The notes: generated by a model from the letters alone, not told the origin. Shown: positions 43,433 to 55,165, numbered from the stretch's first letter. The stretch: DNA of 64,000 nucleotides from Rhizomys pruinosus (GCA_009823505.1 VZQC01006589.1:5747440-5811439), one strand, 5' to 3'. A program made the numbers and translations.

Positions 43433-44010
43433 AAAAATGATAGAAGCATTTGGAAAATGGTTTTGCTGCTTGTTATAAAATTAAAAATATGTTTCTATTA
43501 TGATACATCTAGTTTAATCCATAGAATTATACCTTCATACAAATACCTGCCTACAAGTGTTTTAGATATTTTATTTAACCTTTGGAAGCAAACTATATGT
43601 TCTCTAAATAGAAGTTCTTTGTGAAGCATCCACAAAATGAAATACTACTTAATTCAGATTGTAACAAACTATTGATTTGCTCCGAAAATGAAACAATCTC
43701 ACATGCTTTCAGAACTGGAAGAAGCCGCCCACAGTATACTACACAGTCTGTGTTTCCATTTATGTAATAGACTGGAAAATGGAAATCTATGAGGACAGAC
43801 AACCAGTTAATGGCTTCCGGAGGGCTGAAGGGTGAAGAAAGTTTTAACAGCAGAGACTCAATACAGAGGAATTTTGAAAGTGAAGCTTCTTTTCTCTATT
43901 TTATGTGTGATGGTGGTTATATCACTAAGCATTTGTTAAAATCCACAGAATTATATATCATATAAAGAATTTCAGAGTATATTAGAAAAGTATAGTTCTA
44001 AAATTCAATG

Positions 44011-44404
44011 AATGAAAATATGGTAGATAACCTCCAATATTCTTTGAAAACCTAAATAATGAGATATGTTTATTTAGCACTGATACTTTCAATGAGTGAA
44101 AAGCACATTTCAACTTAACTTCTCTTCTTTACCATAATAAAATGTTATCTGAAATAGTTTGGGGACCCTGCTGAGAGTTTCATTGTATTTTCTCTTCACA
44201 ATGAGCAGGCCACTGAGCAGTCACCAGTGAGTGGTTGGGTTGACAATGCTGCAGCGGTTCACAAAGATCTCAGTTAACCACAGCCACAAAGACAGCATGT
44301 GACAGAATGTATGCAGCCAGTGAGCTGTCCATTTGTCTTAACATCCTGTGTGCATTTGTCAGAGAAATTGCATCTTCAAAACAAGACTGAAAAGTCTACT
44401 TCTT
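44011..44404. other. No gene or clear repeat
   Basis: Unclassified sequence between the old L1M and an MLT1-like element. Confidence 0.5.
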
Positions 44405-45015
44405 ATACAGGATGTCAGCATTTAGTTGTGATATGAAAACAGAAGTGGATACTCCCTTGATTCTGGCATCCTGGTCCACCAGCCTCTAAGACAACTCTAA
44501 TGATTTAGGCCTTCAAGTACCTACCTGTACATCACAATCACTTGCCTACAGTCTCTGTGAACAATAAAGTTCAGAAGGGATAACATGTCAGCTCCAAGTT
44601 CAGATGATTTAAAATTTAACTGCTTAGTGGGATGTGGAGTACCCTGTTGCTGTTGGATTGCTAGCTCTGGGAGAAGCTGTGTTGAGTAACCCTTTGCTGA
44701 TGCCCATATACAAAGGATCTAACAATTTTAATTACTTCCAGAAATTTCACAAGTTATGGTGAAAGTACACAGTTCCTCAGTCATGCCTTCATGTGAGACC
44801 ACAACCCTGTTGACAGACTAGCTGTAACTTCTTAAGGAGCCTTAAGCCAGTATCATCAGGAAAGATGCTCCCAGAGTCTTGATTCACAAACCTATAAAAA
44901 GGCAGTCTCTTTTTTACCAAAATTTATTCTTGACATTGTGCTTGCTGTGATCATTAGCTAATACCAAACATTGTGAGATAAAATAAATGCCCTGCAGTTG
45001 TTTAAACCTCTTATG
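44405..45015 (+). mobile_element. MLT1-like LTR, sense
   Basis: Diverged MaLR pattern: CCTTAAGCCAGTATCATC, GATGCTCCCAGAGTCTTG and near the end ATTGTGAGATAAAATAAATG with GTTGTTTAAACC, which correspond to the 3' part of MLT1 LTRs. The left boundary is uncertain. Confidence 0.5.
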
Positions 45016-45934
45016 AGATTAAAAATAAAAGACACCAGTTATTCAAAAGACATCCTGTGGCAAAATAAGTTTTTTTTAGGAAAAACTGTAATGCAATATA
45101 GATAGTATTCATATTATTCCATGATGCCATACCTAAAGAAGAGGCTCTGGGTGCTGGCCATAATATGCATTTCACCTCAGTGAACTCTAAGGACACATGT
45201 CACTGGGTTACTATAGCTATGCTTCATTTGCTTGATCAGTTTGAACTCCTTGCCATTGTTAAAAATTTTCCTATTCTGTTTTCTTTTCTGCATTGCTGAA
45301 AGCTTTGATGCCATTTGCTCATCTGCTTTGGGTTTTTCTTCTTTCTTATCATATTTTACATCTCTAATATACCATCTGGGTAATCTACACATGATAATAA
45401 AATCTTTGAAATATCTACCATTTTAGATGTGGCACCAATTTCATCTCCCCCTGGATCTTGATCTGATTAGAACAGCTTTGACCAGCAGAATGTGAAATTT
45501 ACACTATACCAGCTCTGGGCTCGACTTTGAAAAAAACTGAGCAATTAACATTGTGCTCTTGTAAGTCTGATGCATACATGAAAAACTCCCAGTTACCTTT
45601 TGAGAGAGATTACATATGGAGAGAAAGGCAAGTCAGTGGAGTGCAACTGAATCTACCATCAAGTGTCCAGACCATCCTGCTCCCAGATGCAGTGGCTTCT
45701 ATTAATCCCACTGTTAATAAAGCAGAGGAATTTCTATCTCAGTCCTGCCTCATCAGACAGACCTCAAAATGTGAGATATGATATAATGCTGTTTTTTAAG
45801 TCGCTAGTTTGCTTTAGTACATAGAAAGATATGTTTTTAAACACGACGGTACATACATTATGGTTATGTATGTATATATCTTTTAAAATACATAACTAGA
45901 TTATCTTCTACTGATGTTAGGGATTAGCATATAT
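45016..45934. other. No supported gene; one lysine-rich reading
   Basis: No repeat recognised. On the minus strand 45177-45392 reads 71 codons with a basic stretch (SKLSAMQKRKQNRK), and an 84-codon reading lies on the plus strand at 45527-45781. I recognise neither, and stops lie on both sides. Confidence 0.4.
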
Positions 45935-45949
45935 TGCTTCTTAATTTCT

Positions 45950-46095
45950 TTGTATTTTTCAGAGACAGGGTCCCCCTTTAGTCTCAGCTGGCCTGGAGCT
46001 CGCTCTGTAGACCAGGCTGACCTTGAACTCACAGAGATCCACCTGCCTCTGCCTCCCAAGTGCTGGGATTAAAGGAGTGCAACAGCATGCCCAGC
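45950..46095 (-). mobile_element. B1 SINE
   Basis: Antisense B1 with AGAGACAGGGTCCCCC and AAGTGCTGGGATTAAAGG. Near-matching TSD TGCTTCTTAATTT (from 45935) and TGCCTCTTAAATTT (from 46096). Confidence 0.93.
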
Positions 46096-46300
46096 TGCCT
46101 CTTAAATTTTTATTCTAATTTCCAGCAAACTGTATGCTCTGATACTTTTCCTGTCATTGAATATTTTTTACTGAATTCAACTTTTATTTTCATGCTCTTA
46201 ATCTTTCCACACAGGTTTGAGGATCATTTTATTTTAAATAATCTTTTGTTTCTACCAAAAAAATGTATTTCATTTTTGCCTAAAAGTATATTTTTAACTT

Positions 46301-46440
46301 TTTTTGAGACAGGGTCTCTCTGTGTAGCCTCAGCTGTCCTGGACCTCACTAAGTAGACCAGGCTGGCCTTGAACTCAGAAATCTGCCTGCCTCTGTCTCC
46401 TGAGTGCTGGGATTAAAGGCGTGCACTGCCACACCCAGCT
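46301..46440 (-). mobile_element. B1 SINE
   Basis: Antisense B1: GAGACAGGGTCTCTCTGTG to GCACTGCCACACCCAGCT. No clear TSD. Confidence 0.92.
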
Positions 46441-46549
46441 AACTTCATTTTATTTTTTGATTAGCTTACAAAGGAGCAGCGTACCTCCTTATATACTTAC
46501 TTCTGATTGAAGCTCCCTCTTTCTAGCCCATCTCTTTGCACACTAAATG

Positions 46550-46800
46550 GAGTCAGTACAATATATGTATATCATATATGTAACAATTATAATCATACAA
46601 ACATATATGTACATGTCAACACTGATAAATGGAAACACATATAATATATTTATATGTATCAATAATAATCAAGGAAGAGGTCACAATGTTGATGGGAGTT
46701 GGCAATGTGGAAAGAGTTAGAAATGTGATCAGGTGGAATGGAGGTGATAAACAGTGCTCACGTATATAACTGCCAAAAAAATAAAAAGTAAATAATTGTT
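46550..46800 (+). mobile_element. Possible L1 3' end
   Basis: AT-rich run, then GGTGGAATGGAGGTGATAAA and an AAAAAAATAAAAAG tail, the pattern of an old L1 3' UTR. Weak assignment. Confidence 0.35.
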
Positions 46801-46826
46801 AAAGGATATTATAATATGAAAACACA

Positions 46827-47082
46827 GGGCCTGGAGAGATGACCTAGTGGTTAAGAGCACCAACTACTCTTGCAGAGGACCCGGGTTCAATCCCCAGCAC
46901 CCACATAGTACCTGAGAACCATCTGTAATTCCAATTCCAGGAGAACTCCAGTTCCAGGGGAATCCGACGCCCTCTTCTGACCTCCGTGGCATTGCACGAC
47001 ACGGGTGCACAAACCTACATGCAGACAGTACATTCATACACATACAAAATAAATAAGTAAAATTTAAAAAAAATTAAAAAAA
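46827..47082 (+). mobile_element. B2 SINE with 17-bp duplication
   Basis: Head GGCCTGGAGAGATGACCTAG, B box GGTTCAATCCCC, duplication TTCCAATTCCAGGAGAACTC, and A-rich tail. TSD GAAAACACA at 46818-46826 and 47083-47091. Confidence 0.95.
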
Positions 47083-47134
47083 GAAAACACAATATATTGG
47101 TTATCAACTTCCGAGTAATCAATCATTACAAAAA

Positions 47135-47560
47135 AAAACTGTTTAATGGGACATGTATTTATTATCTCATAGTTTCTGAGAATCAATGACTTGGACATGG
47201 TTCAACTGGGTCCTCTGCTTCAGAGTCTTTACAGGGATGGAATTCAAGAATCATCTGGAGCCTGGATCCCATTTAAAGGCTAATTAGAAGAGGGCTGCTT
47301 CAACAGGTCTTTTGCTGTTAGCAGGATTTAATTTCTAGTTCTTGCTCATTACTAGTCAAGAGTAACCCACAATTCCTTGTCATATGACTCTCACCATGAG
47401 GTAGTTCCCAACACTGTAACCTATACCATCAATGCCAGAAGGAAAAAATTCTGGAAAGAGGGAAGAAATCAAAATTCAGTGAGATCTCTTCTTGTATAGG
47501 ACAATATCACTGCTGCCTTATTCTGCTCATAGTCTATTCACAATCTATTCATATGTCCTG
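47135..47560 (-). mobile_element. MLT1-like LTR, antisense
   Basis: TATTATCTCATAGTTTCTGAG, GGGTCCTCTGCTTCAGAG and GCTGTTAGCAGGATTTAAT match the antisense pattern of old MLT1-class LTRs. Ends soft. Confidence 0.5.
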
Positions 47561-50088
47561 CCTGTACTCAAGAGGAAGGGCTTACCTAAGGACGTATAAT
47601 TAGGGGCCCTAGATCAGTAGGTACCATCTTAGAGTCTTTTCCATCTTCTCTCATACAAACAAGCAAACCCTTCTTGCAATGATTATGAGAATTTAGCTAA
47701 TCATTTGCTACTAAAAACTAAACGTCCTTTCATGAAGACACACAGGGAGGAGAAGTTCTAAGTCAAACTTTGCTGCTCATTGAAGCCACACATTCATTTT
47801 ACTGTTAAGTTTTGTGACTTTATTTTGTCAGATGGAAAACTTAGGCTCAAATTTTCATGGTATTTCTATGATACATAGGCAAGTTTATGCATACATCTGA
47901 AAGTACTGTTTAAGTGTAGGTGTGAACTTACCACACATTTTCTACCTTTAATTTATATCTATATGTTATTCTTGTATAGAGAATGAATTTTTAAGTCATC
48001 TTTTCTTTTTAGAAATATTAGGTAGGAGGTGAATGTATAAACAAATGAACTCTAAATATTTAGTTATTGATGTCTTAATGAATATTTACATCCATAACAT
48101 CATTGCTAAATTTGAATTCATTTGATTCAGTGTGGTGAATCTTGTAGCTTTTATATAGTTAATGTAGAATTCCCTGCTAGTAATAAGTTAGTTCCCCTTT
48201 CCACTCAAATGGCTTTATATTATTATCTTGATCCCAAATTTTAGCATGACTTCAAAAGATGTTTTACTCTCATATAGCTATTTACAAAGAGGTATAAGAA
48301 TTAAATTTAGATTCTATCAAATAAAAACTAATTTTTCATATTTCCAACAAGTAAGAGATACTTTGTATGAAAATAATTAAAAGTCTACAGATAAGGAAAA
48401 AGGTAATAAAATATCTACACTATATTTTGTCACAATTAAATTTGAATCACCAAGAAATACTCAAATAACATTAACAAATATGCAAATGCAAGTATTTTTG
48501 CTAACATACTGTTAAAGTCAAGATCTGAACTTATAAAAACCATCATCTTGCCATAAAATCTGAGTTTGGTGTCATTTTTAGAAAACTACTTGAAGGGCAT
48601 AGGAAAAATATTCCAAGTCTTCATTCACATGGATGGTTTTAAAGGGAAGTTTTATTTTTGTCTCTGAGAAAGGATTAGTGATGGTGGGAACCAAAGGTTA
48701 CTTGATACACGAATTGAAAAAGAACATGGAAGTCAGTCTTGCCTTTAGAGCAGCAGAGTACAGACTGGCTTCTGTCCTTTGCAAGGTTTGTTTCCCTGGA
48801 AGCCTCGGTGCATCTTGAGCTATGAATGCTCTCAGAGAACTGACCTTTATCATAATCCTGTTCATAAACCTGCTGTGCAAAGTGGGAGCAGCTCCTCCAA
48901 AGGAAGTGAAAATGAGTCATGTCTTGAAATACAAAGAGACACATAAGACTCTACACTCCAAGATTCGGAGAATAATTAGTCTGCTTAACTTCCTGCTATA
49001 AGATAAAATCAGCCATACCCCCATTTGTTCTTGGGTCTGTTCTGAATTCCAAGACCCACGGATTCCTTGGAATTATGATTTTCCAAGTTTTTGATGGATA
49101 GAAGACTAGGAAATGACAAATACTGGGTTGAGATTACATTGAATTTGTGCTTTTTCTGTCCACTGCTTCCTGTTCCAATATATTATTACTTACTTCTCTA
49201 CAACTACTCAGCAACTTCCTTGAATGAACTTTTCATTTGGAAATACAGTAGTACATTTTTATGGCCAAAACTAAGTTGTCCACAGAGAAAAGCTCCTATC
49301 CTAGAAACTAAACCTTCTGCACTCGCCCTACCTTTTCCACTAACCTGGGAAAAATTGTTTGGTTTATATGGGTTTCCACTCTTTGATGCCATTTTGAGGA
49401 AATCAGGGTGAATTTGAAGTTTTAACAAATGTGGGTGAGTGGTGATAATGGGGAAGAGTGTTTGAACTGCTTAGGAAATGAGAACGAGTCACTTGTCTTT
49501 TTAATAAACAAGCTGTACCATAAATTGCTGAAATTATTAAACTATATACTTTTTTCTATATAACTATATACTGAATATGTTTATGCCATAAGGTTTTGCA
49601 AAATGGATTACAAAAAATGAGTGAAACAAATAGGCAAATCCTCAAAATTGAAGGAACAATGTTTTGACATTGTGAATCACATATTTAATCTTCCTACAGT
49701 TCCCTGGAATATAACATCCAAATCCTTGAACTATTCAAGGTAATGATTTTTTGCATGTTATTGAACCAACTAGGTTACCTGTCAATCCCTAGGTAGTTTC
49801 TGGATGGATGGGAGTTGGGCACATCAATGACCAAGGTATGATTTTAGGGCTAGAACTTTCTACTCTTTCCATCTCTGCGTTTAAGAGAGGAGGCAAAAGT
49901 TAAACTGATAAAGTAAGACTTGATTATTTAATTAAAACCCTAAAAGAACAGGGTTCAAAGAGCTTTCCCACAGCTGAACAGATGGAAAAGGTTCCTGGAG
50001 GGTGGTGCTACTTGAGAGGCCATATGAGCTGCAGTACTTACCAATGCCCCATCTATGCCTCTTCATCTCTATTTTTCTAAAACCCTTT
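47561..50088. other. Unique sequence, no supported gene
   Basis: The longest stretch without a recognisable repeat (2.5 kb). Readings of 60-106 codons on both strands (for example 48675-48944 minus, 49091-49411 plus) have no recognisable domain, no repeat origin and no clear splice context, so I do not call exons. Confidence 0.45.
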
Positions 50089-50478
50089 TGTGCTGATAGC
50101 TTTAGCATCAACTTGACACACCTGGGTTGAGAAAGCCTTAATTGGGGAATTACCTTCATTGTACTGACCTGTGTCCATGTCTGTGGAGTATTTTCTTGAC
50201 TGTTGAATGATGTAGGAGGGTGCAGCCCACTGTGGGTTGTTCTGTATTGTATAAGAAAGCAGCCTGACCATGGGCCAGGGGAGCAAACCAGTAAGCAGCG
50301 TTCCTCCATGGCCTGTGCTTCAGCTTTTGATTACAGTTTCCTGACCTGATTTCCTATCATGGGCCCCCTCATAAATGAACTGTGATCCAGGAAGTGTAAA
50401 ACGAATAAACGCTTTCCTCCCCAGATTGGTATTGGTCAGAGTATTTTGGCACAGCAATTGAAAAGAAACGAAAACACC
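50089..50478 (+). mobile_element. MaLR MT-type LTR
   Basis: TGTGCTGATAGCTTTAGC start, CAACTTGACACACCTGG, GTAGGAGGGTGCAGCCCAC, CAGTAAGCAGCGTTCCTCC, and AACGAATAAACGC as the poly(A) signal region. The 125-codon minus reading at 49932-50309 overlaps it and is not a gene. Confidence 0.75.
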
Positions 50479-51611
50479 TCTATAAAAATGGAGTGAGTTC
50501 TGTGAGGTGCTTTCACAAATAAATCAAACTCAAGTAGGGGGCTGTGGGAAGATTGATTTATAGACACACACAAATGAAACAACCTGGGCCTCAAATTGAC
50601 CTCTGAAGTGGAGGAGGCAATTTTAGGACTAAACACTCAATTCGTGAGATCTCAGATTATACCCTATTAGATACTATCAGAGTTGAGTTGAATAAGAGGA
50701 CACCACGTAGGTATCCACTGCTGCAACATTGTTTGGTAGGTGGCAAAACATCACATCTCTGCTATTTAAAGCATGTTATGAGAGTACAGTAGAAGAAACA
50801 ATTTGACTTTTCTGCTCAAATATGTTACTATTGTGAGAGAAAAATATGTATTTAATATGTATGTATTTAAGTATGTAAGAGACTATGGTAGTCTAGAGTT
50901 GGAGACATGGGAACTGAAGACGTTCATAAGAAATGGTACAGGTCTGTGCATGCGAAGGAAGCACAGCATTTCAAACAGGGGACTCATATGTGCCAAGCAT
51001 AGATGTTGCATGACACAGCAGACATATTTGGCTTAAATACCAAGAAAAGAATGAACACGACAAACACTGCAGCAGAAAAGCAAGCAACAAAATCATCTAA
51101 AAGATCAAAAAGAACACATACATGAAAACAAGATACTGGATAAGATTAATGCCACTTTTCAGTGTTTAGATATCTCAGTGGCTTTTGGAGTATGTGTTTG
51201 ATTTCTACCAGTAGGTGATCTTGATATTCTTTACATATTTCTCTACAAACATACAGAAATGCCATGTATCTGTGAAGGCAACTGTTGCTAAAATTCCTTT
51301 TGGGGTAGGGTATAAGCAGCATTCCAAGGATCCTACCAAAATATAGTTGGGGAAAACAGTGAATTTATTGGGTTTACTTACAGAGCATTGGATGAGGTCT
51401 TATTTATGGGGTATGGGTGCTCCCGCCCTAAGGCAGTAATGGAAAGTCTTCACCCAAGCATGAGTAATGGCTCTCCCTGCCCCTCCCTGCAGTACAGAGT
51501 TGAGCAGTCAACAAGCTCAGTGGTGAAGATGTTAGGGAAGAAAGAACAACTGAGCTTGGGAAGATGGCGTCTGTTAGAGGACAAACCAATAGAACATCTA
51601 GGCTATTTCTT
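50479..51611. other. No gene or clear repeat
   Basis: Unclassified AT-rich sequence. Confidence 0.5.
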
Positions 51612-51843
51612 AATATTTTATTTTTATTAGTTTTATTTTATTTTATATGTGTGAGTGTATTGATTGTACATATGTAAGTGCACCTGTGTCTTGGAATGCC
51701 CACAGAGGTCAGAAAACAATGTCAGATCCCCTGGAACTGGAGTTATGAATGGTTGCTAGCAAAAATCTGGGTGCTGGGAACTAAACCTGGGGCCTCTGCA
51801 AAATCAGCCAGTGCTCTTAACTCCTGAGCCATCTTTCCAGCCC
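51612..51843 (-). mobile_element. B2 SINE (older)
   Basis: Antisense B2: T-rich tail, GTGTGAGTGTATTGATTG, GGTGCTGGGAACTAAACC, CCATCTTTCCAGCCC. Single copy of the 17-bp motif. Confidence 0.88.
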
Positions 51844-52460
51844 AATAATCTCTGCTATTAATTCTCAATATCCATGCTAATTAAGTTCATAAAGTGCACT
51901 GGCAGTTTATCTTTATAATTTAATTCTGAAATGCTGCTCTTAAGAGAAAAGCATCATTAGGTTTCTATAAACTTTGATCACATTTCCAAGAACAGGTCAG
52001 TACTAGCTTGGTTGTGCGTGAACTTCTCCTTAAATTAGATGTATCCTTTTGAATCTATATAATTCACTCACTAGCATTGATTTCATGACCAACAGTGTTG
52101 TAACTCACACCTGAGTGAGGAATATGAAGACACAATGCACCTTGTAGAAAAGGTACATCTTTTCCAAAAAAAAAAAAAAGAAAAGGTACATCTTTTCCAT
52201 GAGGTAGATTGTGTCTTCCTATGGCTACAAACTGCACAGTGCTTCAGTACCACATGTGGGGGCCACTTTTAGCAGTGAAATAACAACAAATGGCACAAAA
52301 ATGCAGCAACTACTCTAGTACAAGTGAGGTAGCTTGTATGAGGAACAAAATGGGAAGGCAAAATGGCACTATGCTTAACCCCAGCTGAGAACTGGACAAC
52401 CAAAACGTAGCCACATCAGTGACTGCTGGTGAAGTTTATTCTAGGCTACAAAGAAATTTT
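51844..52460. other. No gene; holds a poly(A)-only insertion
   Basis: Unclassified except for the structure at 52146-52198. Confidence 0.5.
52146..52198. repeat. Poly(A) tract flanked by 20-bp direct repeats
   Basis: AGAAAAGGTACATCTTTTCC occurs at 52146-52165 and again at 52179-52198 without mismatch, separated only by 13 A residues. This is the structure left by a retroposon insertion truncated to its tail. Confidence 0.9.
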
Positions 52461-52468
52461 AGCAAGAA

Positions 52469-52679
52469 TGTGGCTAGACAAACAGCTCAGGGGTTAAAAG
52501 TATGTACTATTTTTGCAGAGGACCCAAGTTATGTACCTGGGCAGCTCCCAACTACCTATAACTCCAGCTCCAGAGGAGTCCAACTCCGCTGGACTTGAAT
52601 GGGCACTTGCATTCACAGGCATACACCCCCATGCAGACACATGATCTAAAATTAAATAAGTATTTGATGATAAAAGTTG
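52469..52679 (+). mobile_element. Old B2-like SINE
   Basis: TGGCTAGACAAACAGCTCAGG, GCAGAGGACCCAAGTTATG, CTCCAGCTCCAGAGGAGTCC. Short TSD AGCAAGAA at 52461-52468 and 52680-52687. Confidence 0.78.
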
Positions 52680-52766
52680 AGCAAGAAGGGCAAAATTTGA
52701 AAACATGGAGACTATAAATAATAAAGATGGACTATGATGTAGGTGCTTTTAAATGTGTGTGTACAT

Positions 52767-53121
52767 TGTTATGGAATGGACATCTATGTCCCTTCAGAAT
52801 GCTTATCTTGAAATCCTATACTCCAGTATGAATTTAAGAATGAGACCTTTGAAAACTAATTAGATCAGGAGGGTGAAACCTTCATGTGTGGGGTTAGTGT
52901 CTTCATAAGAAGTCAGAGAAATTATTACCTCTCTGCATGTGAAATCCAAGAAGAGCAAGGACTGAAATCTGCAAATCAAGATGATCACATGAACCTGACT
53001 GTACTGGAAACTAGATCTTAGAGAATAAGCCTCTCAGACTACAGGAAGTGAATTCCTGCTGCTTGTGCCTCCCCTTCCAGTCTATGGTACTTTGTTATAA
53101 AATCTAACACTGAGTAAGACA
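52767..53121 (+). mobile_element. MLT1-type MaLR LTR, near full length
   Basis: Starts TGTTATGGAATGGACATC, contains CTTGAAATCCTATACTCC, AATTAGATCAGGAGGGTG and TGGGGTTAGTGTCTTCATAA, and ends CAGTCTATGGTACTTTGTTA and GAGTAAGACA. All are in the order of the mammalian MLT1 consensus. Confidence 0.85.
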
Positions 53122-53369
53122 TTCATGTAACCCTTCTAACAAATCACAGAATCAAAAATCAGAAAATTCATATGTTTACATATGGCAAATAATCATGCTA
53201 ATTATCGTGCTATTAAATTGCCTTTTGTACATTCTACAGTTCTAAACAAATTGGCTGGTTAGGACAGAACTTCAGAATATTAGTTATATGATTTGAGTGT
53301 TTAACAATATTGAGACAAGGGGACTAAAGGAACTAACTAAAGGAACAGTAATAAAAAGAAGTGTGCTTT
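53122..53369. other. Short unclassified gap
   Basis: About 250 bp of AT-rich sequence between the MLT1 LTR and the L1 insertion. Confidence 0.5.
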
Positions 53370-53381
53370 AGAGAAAGGTAC

Positions 53382-53962
53382 TCCAATAAGACTGGCCAGG
53401 ATCAAGAAAACAAATGATACCAAGTGCTGGAGAGGTTGTGGGGAAAGAGGAACACTCATCCACTGCTGGTGGGAATGTAAACTTTTACAGCCACTATGGA
53501 AAGCAGTGTGGAGAACCCTTGGAAGACTTGGAATGAACTTGCCACCTGACCCAGCCATACCACTCCTGGGCATGTACCCACAAGACTCATCCTACTGCAG
53601 AGATACATGCACAGCCATGTTTATTGCAGCTCTCTTCACAGTAGCAAGGAGCTGGAACCAACCCAAATGCCCCTCAACTGACGAATGGGTAGAGAAAATG
53701 TGGTACATCTACACAATGGAGTTCTATGCAGCAGTAAAGAAAGATGACATCATGAGCTTTGCAGGTAAATGGCTGGAGCTAGAAGACATCATGCTGAGTG
53801 AAGTAATACAGTCCCAGAAAAACAAATGAGGAATCATATCCCTCACTTGTGGATGCTGGCACCAATTGTATGACAAACTGAGCAATGTCAATGTGATCTG
53901 AAAACAACTGTGCTCTTACATTGTGAATCCTTTAAAATATAATAAAAAATAAAAAATAAAAA
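53382..53962 (+). mobile_element. Young 5'-truncated L1 with perfect TSD
   Basis: A 581-bp sense L1 3' end. The ORF2 C-terminus is open at 53506-53829 (YIYTMEFYAAVKKDDIMSF), preceded by the cysteine knuckle region ([18 protein letters not shown]). Then comes a 3' UTR of only about 110 bp (GTCAATGTGATCTGAAAAC) and an AATAAAAAATAAAAAAT tail. Perfect 12-bp TSD AGAGAAAGGTAC at 53370-53381 and 53963-53974. The short 3' UTR distinguishes this L1 lineage from the Lx-like one. Confidence 0.95.
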
Positions 53963-53974
53963 AGAGAAAGGTAC

Positions 53975-54754
53975 CCAAATATCAAAAAAGTTAGGACAAA
54001 CCACATTCGGGCCTGATATAAAACAGGAGTTTTTTGGCAGTGTCTCAAGAAAAATGGGCTTGTTTTCAAGTATTGCCCATTTGTATAGTTTTAGAAATTA
54101 CTGTTGCTTAGAGACTGTCCATAAAGAAAAATAAAATCATTCTTTTATAATGTCATCCAAGAAAGGCAACATTGCAACTGGTCTGGCGAAAATGAGGCAG
54201 AGTTTAGACAGAGATAAGCAGAGAGGCAATCAGGTGCGAAGATACTGGATTAAGGTACTGACAGTCATCTGTTCCTGCCGCAGTTGCACTCAGCAATAGG
54301 CAGATACCACAGAATAAAGCCCAGTTTCTCACTAATTCCTCTCACATAGCCCTATCAGTCATTAAAATGGATCTAGTATGTGTGCATTTCTTCTCTTTAG
54401 TTTTTTCTCTTGACATCTCACCCAGGTTGAGTTCCTTTGTGCTCTGAATTTCCCAAGCTCTTTCCTTTCTACCATTCTCTCTACTTGAAAATATTTTCCT
54501 GTCTCCCCAGTGACTAGCTGAGATGCTTCCATCATTTGGTAGTTTTAATGTCACCTCTACAATGGAGCTGCTCTTGTGCTCACCATCAAACTCAGGGCAG
54601 CTTTTGCTTAACTGCTTATGTAAGTCCTCCTTAATTACACGTTCACATGACTTTTAGCTCCTTCTCCTGCCAAATCAGTACTGTGAGTAAAGACAAATGA
54701 TTAAGACAATAGTTTATAATTACAAGCTTCTATAAACCTCTACAGAGAAAAACT
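53975..54754. other. No supported gene
   Basis: Unclassified; 54380-54660 has the feel of very old LINE (L2-like) sequence but was not alignable. The 70-codon minus reading at 54342-54554 has no recognisable domain. Confidence 0.4.
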
Positions 54755-54900
54755 TTAAAAAGACTGAGAAAAACATGGAAAACATGGCAGAATGCATGAA
54801 CTGGGGTCGGGTAGGGGCATGGAAAAAGGAGTGTGTCTAAATTAGAATGAGAAATTATGTATGAAACTCACAAGACACCAATAAAAATATTTTATTTAAA
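54755..54900 (+). mobile_element. L1 3' UTR tail
   Basis: AGACTGAGAAAAACATGG, GGCAGAATGCATGAACTGGG, AAATTATGTATGAAACTCAC, CCAATAAAAATATTTT and an A tail: the same tail as in the L1s at 23775, 31325 and 39115. Confidence 0.8.
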
Positions 54901-54912
54901 AAAAGATTCTAG

Positions 54913-55153
54913 GGGCTGGAGAGATAGCCTAGTGGTTAAGAGCACCGACTGCTCTTGCAGAGGACCCAGGTTCGATCCCCAGCACCCACATGGCGGCTAA
55001 GAACCGTCTTTAACTCCAATTCCAGGAGAACTCCAGTTCCAGGGGAATCTGAGACCCTCTTCTGACCTCTGCCGCATTGCACGACACGGGTGCACAAACC
55101 TGCATGCAGACAGTACATTCATACACGTACAAAAATAATAATAAATAAATTAA
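54913..55153 (+). mobile_element. Young B2 SINE in an L1 A-tail
   Basis: Near-consensus B2 with B box GGTTCGATCCCC and the 17-bp duplication. TSD AAAAGATTCTAG at 54901-54912 and 55154-55165. Confidence 0.96.
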
Positions 55154-55165
55154 AAAAGATTCTAG

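Larger units (their letters stand above)
41690..44010 (+). mobile_element. Ancient L1M 3' part, in three pieces
   Basis: Sense-strand old L1 collinear across insertions. Piece 1, 41690-41830, GACTGGGAGAAAATATTTACC and GTCCGGAATACATGAAGAAC. Piece 2, 42845-43020, ATGGTATCTACTCTAATGAC and AATGCTATAAAGG. Piece 3, 43433-44010, ATTTGGAAAATGGTTTTG through TTCCATTTATGTAATAGAC to the 3' UTR with GATGGTGGTTATATCAC. Removing the ERV remnant and SINEs restores the usual L1M order. Confidence 0.75.

Noticed and set aside
48633..48944. Opposing 61- and 89-codon readings in unique DNA
   Set aside because: No recognisable domain on either strand and no nearby exon-like structure; kept only as part of an unclassified region.
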